From Sorangium cellulosum So0157-2 (GTDB lineage: Bacteria; Myxococcota_A; Polyangia; Polyangiales; Polyangiaceae), in assembly GCF_000418325.1 (NCBI RefSeq), contig NC_021658.1, positions 9,438,001 through 9,502,000 on the forward strand: a stretch of 64,000 nt of DNA, read 5' to 3'. The notes beneath the pieces are model-generated. The model was not told the DNA's origin and searched no databases. It saw only the letters and a program-made list of their open reading frames with translations. Shown in pieces: positions 8,305-16,197 of this stretch (positions are counted from its first letter, which is position 1; each line of letters begins with the position of its first letter). The position numbers and the translations under genes were made by a program.

Positions 8305-9264
8305 TCAGTCGATGTCGTCGTACTCCCGGTATCGGAGGCCCGGAATGCGCGGCGTGCGGACGTCGAAGCCAAAGCTGCGATCGACCGCCTCGAAGAGCTC
8401 GATCTTGTGCGCGAGCCCCTCGGGCTCCCCGCCGGCGGAGGCGCGGTGGCGCTCGCGCCAGCGGGCCTCGGACCGGACGAGCGGGTAGCCGCGCGTCGCC
8501 AGGGCGACGGCGAAGGTCCCCGGGGCGAGACACCCCACGTCGGCGCCGTCGCCGCGATAGGCCTCCATCCGCGGCGACTCGACCCATCCGAGCCGATCGC
8601 CCTCGCGCGAGGCGCGGATGAGGTGCTCCGTCCGGCCGTCGACGACGACCCCGAACGCGGCCTCCCGCGCGCCGATCTCGATGTCGTGCGCGGGCAGCCC
8701 GGCGCGAAAGACGAAGGCGAGCGCGTCCGACCAGCCGGCGACCCACATGCGCAGGCCGAGATAGAAGCGCACGGCGGGCTGCCACGCCCACGGGGTGGTG
8801 AGCCGCAGGCCGGGCACGCCGTGGGCCCGCGCGACGCCGTCCGCGCGGCGCAGCAGGGCGCTCGCGACGCCGCGCCCGCGGTGGGCGGGCAGCACGTAGA
8901 GGCTCGAGACCTCGAGCAGCGGCTCGCCGCGGGCGCCCGTCGACAGCGCGACGGTGCCGACCCGGCGGCCGCCCCGCGCGAGCCAGTACGGGGCCGCGTA
9001 GCGCGCGCCCGCGTGCGGCGTGCCGAGCTGCGCGCCGTCGCGCGCCGCCCGCGGCTCCCACACGGCGCGCAGCTCGGCGCCGCGCGCCGCCGGATCGACG
9101 CGCTGGAAGAAGCGGTTCTCGACGAGCGACGCGAGCTCGCAATCCATCCACGCGCGCGTCTCGGCGTCGTCCATGGCGAGCGGCGCGATCGCGCCGGCCG
9201 CGACGAGCGCCGCGTGGATCGCGCGCATGCGCCGGCCGACATCGTCGTCCCCAGGAGCGCCCAC
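8305..9264 (-). CDS. GNAT-family N-acetyltransferase with C-terminal extension
   Basis: This 319-residue protein has a central GNAT domain at about residues 100-190. The acetyl-CoA-binding motif A is clear: VSSLYVLPAHRGRGVASALL, followed by GLRLTTPWAWQPAVRFYLGL, typical of motif B. The extra N- and C-terminal parts (about 100 and 130 residues) are not recognised. The substrate is unknown. The gene starts the leftward cluster of acetyltransferase, AKR-like protein and dehydrogenase; 21 bp separate it from the next gene. It is divergent from the kinase gene at 9383. Confidence 0.8.
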   Translation of the reverse strand: MGAPGDDDVGRRMRAIHAALVAAGAIAPLAMDDAETRAWMDCELASLVENRFFQRVDPAARGAELRAVWEPRAARDGAQLGTPHAGARYAAPYWLARGGRRVGTVALSTGARGEPLLEVSSLYVLPAHRGRGVASALLRRADGVARAHGVPGLRLTTPWAWQPAVRFYLGLRMWVAGWSDALAFVFRAGLPAHDIEIGAREAAFGVVVDGRTEHLIRASREGDRLGWVESPRMEAYRGDGADVGCLAPGTFAVALATRGYPLVRSEARWRERHRASAGGEPEGLAHKIELFEAVDRSFGFDVRTPRIPGLRYREYDDID

Positions 9265-9382
9265 CGCGCGACGCTACCACGCCGCGCGGCCTGAGCCGCG
9301 GCCGACGCGGGCCGACGCGCCCGGCGCGCCACACATTCGCCGCCCACGACGGCCCCGACCTGTGCGAAACTGCCCGCGACCG

Positions 9383-11167
9383 ATGGGCCAGGACACCTCT
9401 CTCCGGTGCGCCGGCTGCGGCTCTCCGCTCCCGGAGAACGCCCGCTTCTGCCCCTCGTGCGGCCACCCCGTCGCCGCCCTCGACCCCGGCTTCGCCGCGA
9501 CGGCGTTCCCGGCCACGCAGCTCGGCGCCGGAGGGCAGTCGCCGCCGCCCCCGTCGCTGCCCCTGCCGCCGGTGCGCCTCCTGCCCGGGACGGAGATCAG
9601 CGTCTACCGCATCGAGGCGACGCTCGGCGAGGGCGGCATGGGCGTCGTCTACCGGGCGCACGACCGGGCGCGCGAGCGCGTCGTGGCGGTCAAATGCCTG
9701 CACTCGAACCTCTCCGGCAACCCGGAGATCCGGCGGCGCTTCGCCCGGGAAGCGCGGGTGCTCCGCGCCTGGAGCCATGACAACGTCGTGGCCGTCTACG
9801 ACTTCGTGGAGCGCGACCACCTGCTCGCGATCGTGATGGAGTACGTCGAGGGGTCGACCCTGGTGCGGCACCTCGAGCGGTGGCGCGGGCGCATCCCCTT
9901 CCAGGAGATCCGCGCGCTGTTCGGCGGGGTCCTCGACGCGATGGACGAGGGGCACCGGATGGGCATCATCCACCGCGACCTCAAGCCCGACAACATCCTG
10001 GTCACGGCCGGCAAAGACGGCCTGATGCCCAAGATCGTCGACTTCGGCATCGCCAAGATCCTCGAGGGGACGACGTACACGCTGAGCGGCGCGTTCCTCG
10101 GGACCTGCTGTTACATGTCGCCCGAGCAGGTGAAGAGCCCCCACGCCGCGGACCCGCGCTCGGACATCTACTCTCTCGGGGTGACGCTCTACAAGCTGTC
10201 GACCGGGCAGGTGCCGTTCGACAGCCCCAACCACTTCGCCGTGATGATGGCCCACGTCGCCGATCCGCCGGCGCCCCCGTCGTCGCTGCGGCCCGACATC
10301 CCGCCGGCGCTCGACCGGCTCATCCTCGACGCGCTCGCGAAGGATCCGGCCGGGCGGCCGGCGTCGTGCGCGGAGTTCCGGGCGCGGCTCGACGAGGCGC
10401 TCGCCGAGTTCTCGCCCGTCACCTCGCGGCCCTCGTCCGACGGGCGCGAGCTCGCGCCGACGGTCCGCGAGAAGACCGGCGAGCAGATGATCCTCGTCCC
10501 CGGCGGGCCGTTCCTGAGCGGGCAGCAGCGCAGGAAGGTCCACGTCGACGCGTTCTACATGGATCGCACGCCGGTCACGAACCGGCAGTTCAAGGCGTTC
10601 GTCGACGTGACGGGGTATCGCCCCGACGACGCCGACGCGAGCCGGTTCCTCTCCCATTTCCGGCGCGGCGAGATCCCGCCGGGGCTCGAGGAGCACCCCG
10701 TGGTGTACGTGTCGTGGGACGACGCGCGGGCCTACGCCAACTGGGCCGGCAAGCGCCTGCCGACCGAGGCGGAGTGGGAGAAGGCCGCGCGCGGCGCCGA
10801 CGGCCGCAAGTACCCCTGGGGGCGCGCCGAGCCGGGGCCGTCGCGCGCGAACTACGACAACCGCGAGGGCGGGACGGTGCCCGTCGGCTCGATGCCGGCG
10901 GGCGCCTCGCCCTATGGCATCCTCGACCTCGCCGGCAACGTGTGGGAGTGGTGCGAGGACTACGACGATCCGCACTTCTACGCGGACGGCCCCTCGCACA
11001 ACCCGCGCAACACGCGGCCTCCGGACAAGCCGCTGCTCGTGATGCGCGGCGGCTCGTGGATGTACGGCGCGCAGTCGCTCCGCACCTGGGCGCGCACGAG
11101 CTTCGAGGCGCATTACCGCTTCGCCGGCGGCGGCTTCCGCTGCGTGCGCACGGCCTCGTCGAGCTGA
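9383..11167 (+). CDS. Cytoplasmic Ser/Thr kinase fused to FGE-sulfatase-type domain
   Basis: The protein has 594 residues from the ATG at 9383. A zinc-ribbon (CAGC and CPSC pairs, residues 9-26) opens it. The Hanks-type kinase domain (about 72-335) is complete: glycine loop GEGGMGVVY, Lys104, HRDLKPDN with Asp199, and DFG 220-222. A C-terminal FGE-sulfatase (SUMF1-like, PF03781) fold spans about 360-590 with RLPTEAEWEKAARG, GNVWEWCEDY and GGGFRCVR. No membrane segment separates them, so both should be cytoplasmic. The two active-site cysteines of true formylglycine-generating enzyme are missing in the RGGSWMYGAQSLRTWARTS stretch, so the domain probably binds rather than oxidises. The shorter start is used because the zinc ribbon begins there. 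Confidence 0.9.
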   Translation: MGQDTSLRCAGCGSPLPENARFCPSCGHPVAALDPGFAATAFPATQLGAGGQSPPPPSLPLPPVRLLPGTEISVYRIEATLGEGGMGVVYRAHDRARERVVAVKCLHSNLSGNPEIRRRFAREARVLRAWSHDNVVAVYDFVERDHLLAIVMEYVEGSTLVRHLERWRGRIPFQEIRALFGGVLDAMDEGHRMGIIHRDLKPDNILVTAGKDGLMPKIVDFGIAKILEGTTYTLSGAFLGTCCYMSPEQVKSPHAADPRSDIYSLGVTLYKLSTGQVPFDSPNHFAVMMAHVADPPAPPSSLRPDIPPALDRLILDALAKDPAGRPASCAEFRARLDEALAEFSPVTSRPSSDGRELAPTVREKTGEQMILVPGGPFLSGQQRRKVHVDAFYMDRTPVTNRQFKAFVDVTGYRPDDADASRFLSHFRRGEIPPGLEEHPVVYVSWDDARAYANWAGKRLPTEAEWEKAARGADGRKYPWGRAEPGPSRANYDNREGGTVPVGSMPAGASPYGILDLAGNVWEWCEDYDDPHFYADGPSHNPRNTRPPDKPLLVMRGGSWMYGAQSLRTWARTSFEAHYRFAGGGFRCVRTASSS

Positions 11168-11170
11168 CCG

Positions 11171-11223
11171 GCGGGCGCGGCGCTCACGAGCGCGGGCGCG
11201 GCGGGCGCGGCGCTCACGAGCGC
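11171..11223. repeat. Two 23-bp direct repeats with hairpin potential
   Basis: Identical 23-bp blocks start at 11171 and 11201 (30-bp period). The second copy contains GGCGCTC-AC-GAGCGCC, a 7-bp stem just after the kinase stop. It may act as a terminator for the kinase gene, though no U-rich tract follows. Confidence 0.55.
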
Positions 11224-11264
11224 CTGGCCAACCGGCGGCGGCGCGGATAGAACGCCGGGCGCAG

Positions 11265-12104
11265 ATGAAGAACGCGATGGCGAGCGGCGGGGTCCGCGTG
11301 CGGCTGGCCGGCATCCGGCGCGTCTTCCCGGTGCTCGACGACGCCGGCCGCGCGCTCCGGGGCAGCGGATCCGGCGTGGTCGCGCTCGACGGCCTCGACC
11401 TCGACGTCGCGCCGGGCGCCTTCGTCGCGCTGCTCGGGCCCTCGGGCTGCGGCAAATCCACCTTGCTGCGCCTCGTCGCCGGGCTGGACCGCGCCGACGC
11501 CGGCACGGCCGTCGTGGAGGCCGAGGAGGGGCCGGGCGGCCCGGGCGGCGCGCGCGCGCGCGCGCGCGCGCCGATCGCGTACGTGTTTCAGGACGCGCAC
11601 CTCTTGCCGTGGCGGAGCGTCCTCGAGAACGCCGCCTTGCCGCTCGAGCTCGCCGGCGCGCCGCCCGAGGAGCGCCGCGCCGCCGCCCGGGCCGCGCTGC
11701 TCCAGGTCGGCCTCGCCGACGCGGGCGCGCGGTACCCGGCCGAGCTCTCCGGCGGCATGCGCATGCGCGTGTCGCTGGCCCGCGCGATGGTCACGCGGCC
11801 CCGGCTGCTGCTGCTCGACGAGCCGTTCGCCGCGCTCGACGAGCTCACCCGCAGCCGGCTCGACGATCAGCTCCGCGCGCTGTGGGCCGAGCTCGGCATG
11901 ACGGTGCTCTTCGTGACCCACTCGATCACCGAGGCCGCTTACCTCGCCGAGCGCGCGGTCGTGCTGTCCCCGCGCCCGGCGCGCATCGTCGCCGACCGCA
12001 CGCTGGCGCTGCCGGCGGAGCGGACCGCCGCGCTGCGCACCGAGCCGGCGTTCGCGCGCGAGGTGCGCGCGCTGCAGGAGGCGCTCGAGAGCGGCGGGGC
12101 GTGA
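11265..12104 (+). CDS. Orphan ABC transporter ATPase of the nitrate/sulfonate (SsuB/TauB) type
   Basis: The 279-residue ATP-binding subunit would power an inner-membrane importer. Walker A is LLGPSGCGKSTLL, the Q-loop is YVFQDAHLLPW, the signature is LSGGMRMRVSLARA, and Walker B is LLLLDEPFAALDE with the switch His in FVTHSITEAAYLAE. The FQDAHLLPW Q-loop is typical of nitrate, taurine and aliphatic sulfonate importers. No permease or binding protein lies nearby, so its partners must be elsewhere. Between Walker A and the Q-loop the gene holds a pure GC dinucleotide run coding alternating Ala-Arg, where slippage could shift the frame. The start could also be the ATG at 11277. Confidence 0.85.
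   Translation: MKNAMASGGVRVRLAGIRRVFPVLDDAGRALRGSGSGVVALDGLDLDVAPGAFVALLGPSGCGKSTLLRLVAGLDRADAGTAVVEAEEGPGGPGGARARARAPIAYVFQDAHLLPWRSVLENAALPLELAGAPPEERRAAARAALLQVGLADAGARYPAELSGGMRMRVSLARAMVTRPRLLLLDEPFAALDELTRSRLDDQLRALWAELGMTVLFVTHSITEAAYLAERAVVLSPRPARIVADRTLALPAERTAALRTEPAFAREVRALQEALESGGA
11548..11571. repeat. GC dinucleotide tract inside an ABC ATPase gene
   Basis: About twelve alternating G-C steps encode an Ala-Arg run between the Walker A and Q-loop regions. Gain or loss of one dinucleotide would frameshift the gene. Such tracts can also adopt left-handed DNA. Confidence 0.8.
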
Positions 12105-12155
12105 GGGGCGGAGCGGGGGCGAGAAGGCCGTTCTGACGCGCCCGGGCGTTCCTCC

Positions 12156-12174
12156 CGGTAAACCGTGGTTACCG
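12156..12174. promoter_or_regulatory. Inverted repeat upstream of the antitoxin gene
   Basis: CGGTAA and TTACCG form perfect 6-bp arms around a 7-bp spacer, 60 bp before the antitoxin ATG. Type II antitoxins usually bind a palindrome in their own promoter, so this is a reasonable but untested operator candidate. Confidence 0.35.
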
Positions 12175-12234
12175 CGTCGTGATCATTGCGCGGGGAAGGA
12201 CGCCTGGCCCGCGCCAGACTCTCGCCGGTCGACC

Positions 12235-12480
12235 ATGGCCAACGCGATCCGCATTCACACCCAGGTCACCTCGGATACGCTCCACATCCCGGAGCTCTCG
12301 GCCCTCGTAGGCAAGAACGTCGAGGTGATCATCCTCGAGGAGGAGCCGGCCCCGCGCAGGCCCACGCCGCCGGCGCGCAAGCTCGGAGCGCTCCGAGGCC
12401 TGTTCGACGTCCCGGAAGACTTCGACGCGCCCTTGCCAGAGGACATGCTGCGCGGCTTCGAGGGAGATGGCGAGCGTTGA
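12235..12480 (+). CDS. Type II antitoxin, VapB-like
   Basis: This small 81-residue protein has the layout of antitoxins paired with PIN-domain toxins. A short N-terminal DNA-binding/dimerising part (HTQVTSDTLHIPELSALVG) is followed by a Pro/Arg-rich linker. The toxin-binding tail FDVPEDFDAPLPEDMLRGFE closely resembles the FDxPLPEDxLxxFE ending common in these families. Its stop TGA overlaps a TTG codon (TTGA at 12477-12480), the usual coupling to a toxin gene. That toxin frame continues only briefly as a toxin-like sequence, so the antitoxin appears to be an orphan. Role inferred: neutralisation and autoregulation of a VapC-type ribonuclease now lost here. Confidence 0.6.
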   Translation: MANAIRIHTQVTSDTLHIPELSALVGKNVEVIILEEEPAPRRPTPPARKLGALRGLFDVPEDFDAPLPEDMLRGFEGDGER

Positions 12481-12497
12481 AGCTGCTCCTCAGCACC
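12477..12497 (+). pseudogene. Possible remnant of a PIN-domain (VapC-like) toxin start
   Basis: A TTG start overlapping the antitoxin stop reads MKLLLST before turning into unrelated sequence. PIN toxins commonly begin MxLLLDTHxxLW, so the match is short but in the expected place and coupled as expected. The frame then runs on without any PIN acidic residues. The evidence is only seven codons plus synteny. Confidence 0.35.
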
Positions 12498-12677
12498 GTT
12501 CCCGCCGGAGCCCGTCCTCTCCCCGCCGCGGCCGTCCCGCACGGCCCGCGCGGCGCCCTCCCCTGCGCCGCGGACCCCGCCGCGGGCGACGCCCACCGTG
12601 GGCGGAGCTCCCACTCGGCGCACGAAGCCGCGCGCGAACGCGCTTCCATGGCGACAGCGCGCCCGTACAATCGCCTC

Positions 12678-15600
12678 ATGCCCACGTGCCCCCGGCGGAT
12701 AATTCCCCTCGCGCTTCCTTGGCTCCTGTTCGCTGCAGCGGCCTGCAGCAACCCCGAGATCGTGAACAACCCCGGCCAGGGCGGCGGTGGAGGCGACGGC
12801 GGCGGCAGCACGAGCGAAGGCACCGGGTTCGTCGGGACCACCACCGGCAGCGGCGGCGCGGGCGGCGTCGAGAGCGGCTGTGAAGGCGTGAGCTGTCGGC
12901 CCGATCAGCACTGCGAGGTCGAGGACGGACAAGGCACCTGCGTCAACAACACCTGCGAAGACCTCAGCTGCGACCCGACCGAGCGATGCCAGATGACCCC
13001 GGAAGGGGGCGCCACCTGCGTCGATATCAGCTGCCAGAGCGACCTCGAGTGCCCCTTCAACCAGTACTGCAACGGCACGATCTGCGTCGATGACACCTGC
13101 ACCGCCGGCGAACGGACGTGCGACGGCGAGAGCCTCCTCGTCTGCGTCTCGAACGGCAGCACCACCCGCGAGCTCTTCACGTGCGGCGGAGAGGCGTACT
13201 TCGAGAGCACGTGCACCGACAGCGCCGCGGGGAACGCGAGCTGCCCGTGCGAGGACGACTGGGACTGCCCCACCTTCGCCGCCTGCGAGGTCGGCTCCTG
13301 CACCGGCACCGGCGACGCGCCCACGTGCCTCCTCGACCCCGTGCCGTTCGAGCGCGTCCTGCCGCAGATCGAGATCCAGTGGGGAGGGCAGAACCGCGCC
13401 AACTCGAACGCGGCCGGCAGCCCGTTCCCGACCTCGGCGCAGAACGTCATGACGCCGCTCGTCGCCAACCTCGACGACGACAACGGCGACGGGCTCATCA
13501 ACGAGCTCGACTTCCCCGAGATCATCTTCACCACGTTCTGCAATTCGGTGTTCCAAAATAGCGGGGTCCTCCGCGCGATCCACGGCGGCGGCCCCAGCAA
13601 GGGGCGCAACTACTTCGCGGTGCTCGGCGCGCTGGTATGGCACGAGGGCGACGCCATCGACGTCCCCTACACCTGCAGCGACGCGACGCTGCTGCCGACC
13701 GCCCAGCTGGCCGTCGGCGATCTCGACGCCGACGGCGTCCCGGAGATCGTCGCCGTCACCGAGTCGTACGGGCTCCAGATCTTCAGCAACACGGGCGAGA
13801 CCCGGGTCCTCGCGAACAACCTCTGGGCCGAGGCGGACGGCTACAACGAGCCGGCCCCGGCGATCGCCAACATCGACGGCGCAGGGCTCCCGGAGATCGT
13901 GGTCGGCCAGCACGTGTTCACGCTGCGCTACGACTCGGCGACCCGCGAGCTCTCGATCCTCGACCGTTTCAGGGGCGACGTTAAGCTGATGAAAGGGGTT
14001 CAAGGGGACGCGACGAGGCCGACCAACCCCAACCGGCTCGGCCCCATCACGTGCATCGCGAACCTCAACGACGACCACCGGCTGGAGATCGTCGCGGGCA
14101 GCACCGCCTACGCGCTGCCCCGCCCGCCGACCGGCGTGACGCGCAGGACCGAGTGCGCGCCCCCCTATGCCGACGCCGAGGCGACGGCGTTCTGCAACGG
14201 GCAGCTCCTCGTGGTCTGGGACGGGCAGACCGTCAACGGCGCGGGCGACGGCGATACGCAGATCCCGGACACCCGCCGCGACGGGTTCTGCGCCGTGGCC
14301 GACATCCTCGGGGCCGACCAGACCGCCGCCCCCGGACCGAACAACCCGCTCGATCAGAAGCCGGAGGTGATCCTGTTCAACAACGGGTACTTCTTCGTGC
14401 TCAACGGGCAGGACGGCACCATCAAGCGCCGGACCGTGATGGGCGTGGGCGCCCAGTACGACGGCGGGGCGCCGAACGTGGACGACTTCGACGGCGACGG
14501 CTTCCCCGAGGTCGGCACGGCGTTCGGCGGGCGCTACGTGATGATCGACCTCCAGGAGCCGACCGCGGAGTGCCCGGCGTGGACCAACCCGCTCGACGAC
14601 AACGGCTCGGGCGCGGCCAACCCCCCGCGCACCCCGAACGGGAAGGCGTGCACCACCGACGAGGAGTGCAGCGCCACCGGCGCGGCGACCTGCAACACGC
14701 AGGCGGGCACCTGCGTCTGCTACCACAACAGCTGGCTGCGCGTCATCGAGGACGACTCCAGCCGCTCCACCGGGTCGAGCGTGTTCGACTTCAACGGCGA
14801 CGGCGCCGCCGAGGTCATCTACAACGACGAGTGCTTTTTCCGCATCTACGACGGCGTGACCGCGAGCGTCCTGTTCAAGGAGCACTCCCCGAGCCGCACC
14901 CGGACCGAGTACCCGGTCGTGGCCGACGTCGACAACGACGGCAACGCCGAGATCGTGTTCGCCACCTCGAACGAGTCCGGCACCTGCGATGCGTTCGTCG
15001 ATTCCAACAACGGCCTCGAGGTCTGGGGCGATCCCAACGACCTCTGGGTCTCGGCCCGCCGCATCTGGAACCAGCACAGCTACCACGTGACGAACGTGCT
15101 CGAGAGCGGCGGCATCCCCGTGCAGGAGCCCGAGAGCTGGAAGTCGTACGGCGGCCGCGTCTACAACACCTACCGCTCGAACCCGCGGTCGTACGGGATC
15201 GCGCCGGACCTCGCGCTCAGCGGCATCCAGATCTCTTCCCCCGACGCGGCCTGCGGCGAGCTCACCGATAACGTCGAGATCACGGTGCGCGTCGACAACC
15301 TCGGCGACCTGCGCGTCGGCCCCGGCGTCGTCATCAACCTCTACGGCGAGTGGGACACCCCGGACGTCGACGAGGCGCTCCACGACGAGGCCGGCGCGCC
15401 GCTGCAGGCGGTCCTCCAGACCAGCATCGAGCCGCACAGCTCGCTGCTCCTCACGGTGAGCTACAGCGCCGCGAACAACGCGCAGGGGACGCTGCCCGCC
15501 CGGCTGCGCGCGGTCGTCGACGAGGGCGCCACCGAGCGCGAGTGCAAAGAGGACAACAACGAGGAGACGGTCGTCGTGGACGACGGCGACGCGCTGCCGG

Positions 15601-15950
15601 ACCTCCAGATCGAGATCGGCCGGGTGACCGACGCGAAGTGCAACGCGCAGCAGGTCGACGTCCCGACGGTCGTCAGGAACGCCGGCTCGGCGCCGGCCAG
15701 CGACGTGCGGGTCCGGTACTACGCCGGCGATCCCGGTCAGGGCGGGACGGCGCTCCACGAGGAGGTCGTCCCGGGGCCGATCGCGCCGGGGCAGAGCGTG
15801 AACCTCGTCGCCACCATCGACAAGTTCCCGTGGAACCTCTCGATCCTGATCTACGGCGTCGTCGACCCGGACGGCGCGATCGACGAGTGCAACGACGGGA
15901 ACAACAAGGACGCCGCCTCGGACAAGGTGGTGTGCGAGCGCGTCGATTGA
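12678..15950 (+). CDS. Large FG-GAP repeat lipoprotein with CARDB domains
   Basis: The 1090-residue protein starts with a signal sequence and lipobox ending at Cys23 (LFAAAAC), then a Gly/Ser-rich linker. A Cys-rich region (about residues 50-220) resembles repeated small disulphide modules. FG-GAP/VCBS units follow, each with acidic calcium loops (NLDDDNGDG, DLDADGVPE, DFDGDGFPE, DFNGDGAAE, DVDNDGNAE). The last 240 residues hold two CARDB-like beta-sandwich units starting PDLALSGIQI and PDLQIEIGRV, a domain common in adhesins and carbohydrate-associated proteins. It is probably an outer-surface adhesion or binding protein. The ATG at 12678 is chosen for the signal peptide; an in-frame ATG lies 30 bp upstream. 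Confidence 0.85.
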   Translation: MPTCPRRIIPLALPWLLFAAAACSNPEIVNNPGQGGGGGDGGGSTSEGTGFVGTTTGSGGAGGVESGCEGVSCRPDQHCEVEDGQGTCVNNTCEDLSCDPTERCQMTPEGGATCVDISCQSDLECPFNQYCNGTICVDDTCTAGERTCDGESLLVCVSNGSTTRELFTCGGEAYFESTCTDSAAGNASCPCEDDWDCPTFAACEVGSCTGTGDAPTCLLDPVPFERVLPQIEIQWGGQNRANSNAAGSPFPTSAQNVMTPLVANLDDDNGDGLINELDFPEIIFTTFCNSVFQNSGVLRAIHGGGPSKGRNYFAVLGALVWHEGDAIDVPYTCSDATLLPTAQLAVGDLDADGVPEIVAVTESYGLQIFSNTGETRVLANNLWAEADGYNEPAPAIANIDGAGLPEIVVGQHVFTLRYDSATRELSILDRFRGDVKLMKGVQGDATRPTNPNRLGPITCIANLNDDHRLEIVAGSTAYALPRPPTGVTRRTECAPPYADAEATAFCNGQLLVVWDGQTVNGAGDGDTQIPDTRRDGFCAVADILGADQTAAPGPNNPLDQKPEVILFNNGYFFVLNGQDGTIKRRTVMGVGAQYDGGAPNVDDFDGDGFPEVGTAFGGRYVMIDLQEPTAECPAWTNPLDDNGSGAANPPRTPNGKACTTDEECSATGAATCNTQAGTCVCYHNSWLRVIEDDSSRSTGSSVFDFNGDGAAEVIYNDECFFRIYDGVTASVLFKEHSPSRTRTEYPVVADVDNDGNAEIVFATSNESGTCDAFVDSNNGLEVWGDPNDLWVSARRIWNQHSYHVTNVLESGGIPVQEPESWKSYGGRVYNTYRSNPRSYGIAPDLALSGIQISSPDAACGELTDNVEITVRVDNLGDLRVGPGVVINLYGEWDTPDVDEALHDEAGAPLQAVLQTSIEPHSSLLLTVSYSAANNAQGTLPARLRAVVDEGATERECKEDNNEETVVVDDGDALPDLQIEIGRVTDAKCNAQQVDVPTVVRNAGSAPASDVRVRYYAGDPGQGGTALHEEVVPGPIAPGQSVNLVATIDKFPWNLSILIYGVVDPDGAIDECNDGNNKDAASDKVVCERVD

Positions 15951-16197
15951 CCCGCCGGCGCCCTGCCGCCGGGGCCTCCCGCCCGCGGCAGGGCGCGCGC
16001 CGCGCCGCCCCCGCGGCGGCCGGGCGCGCGCCGCGCCCCTGAGGCGCCCGCGGCGGCGCACGAACCGCCCGCTCCCCCGGGGCGCGGTGCTATGCCTGGG
16101 GCCCCCGCCGCGCCGCTCCCGGCCGCGCGCGGCGCGCCGCTCCCATCGCCGCGCGCCCCGCGCCAGGCCGATGGATCGACCCAAGCCCCCAATCGCC

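Noticed and set aside
9383..11167. Sulfatase-maturating enzyme (formylglycine generation)
   Set aside because: The catalytic cysteine pair is missing and no sulfatase gene lies in the window; kept as a non-catalytic domain.
8276..11506. 1076-codon open frame antisense to the kinase gene
   Set aside because: No domain or signal; the opposite strand has a complete kinase with all motifs.
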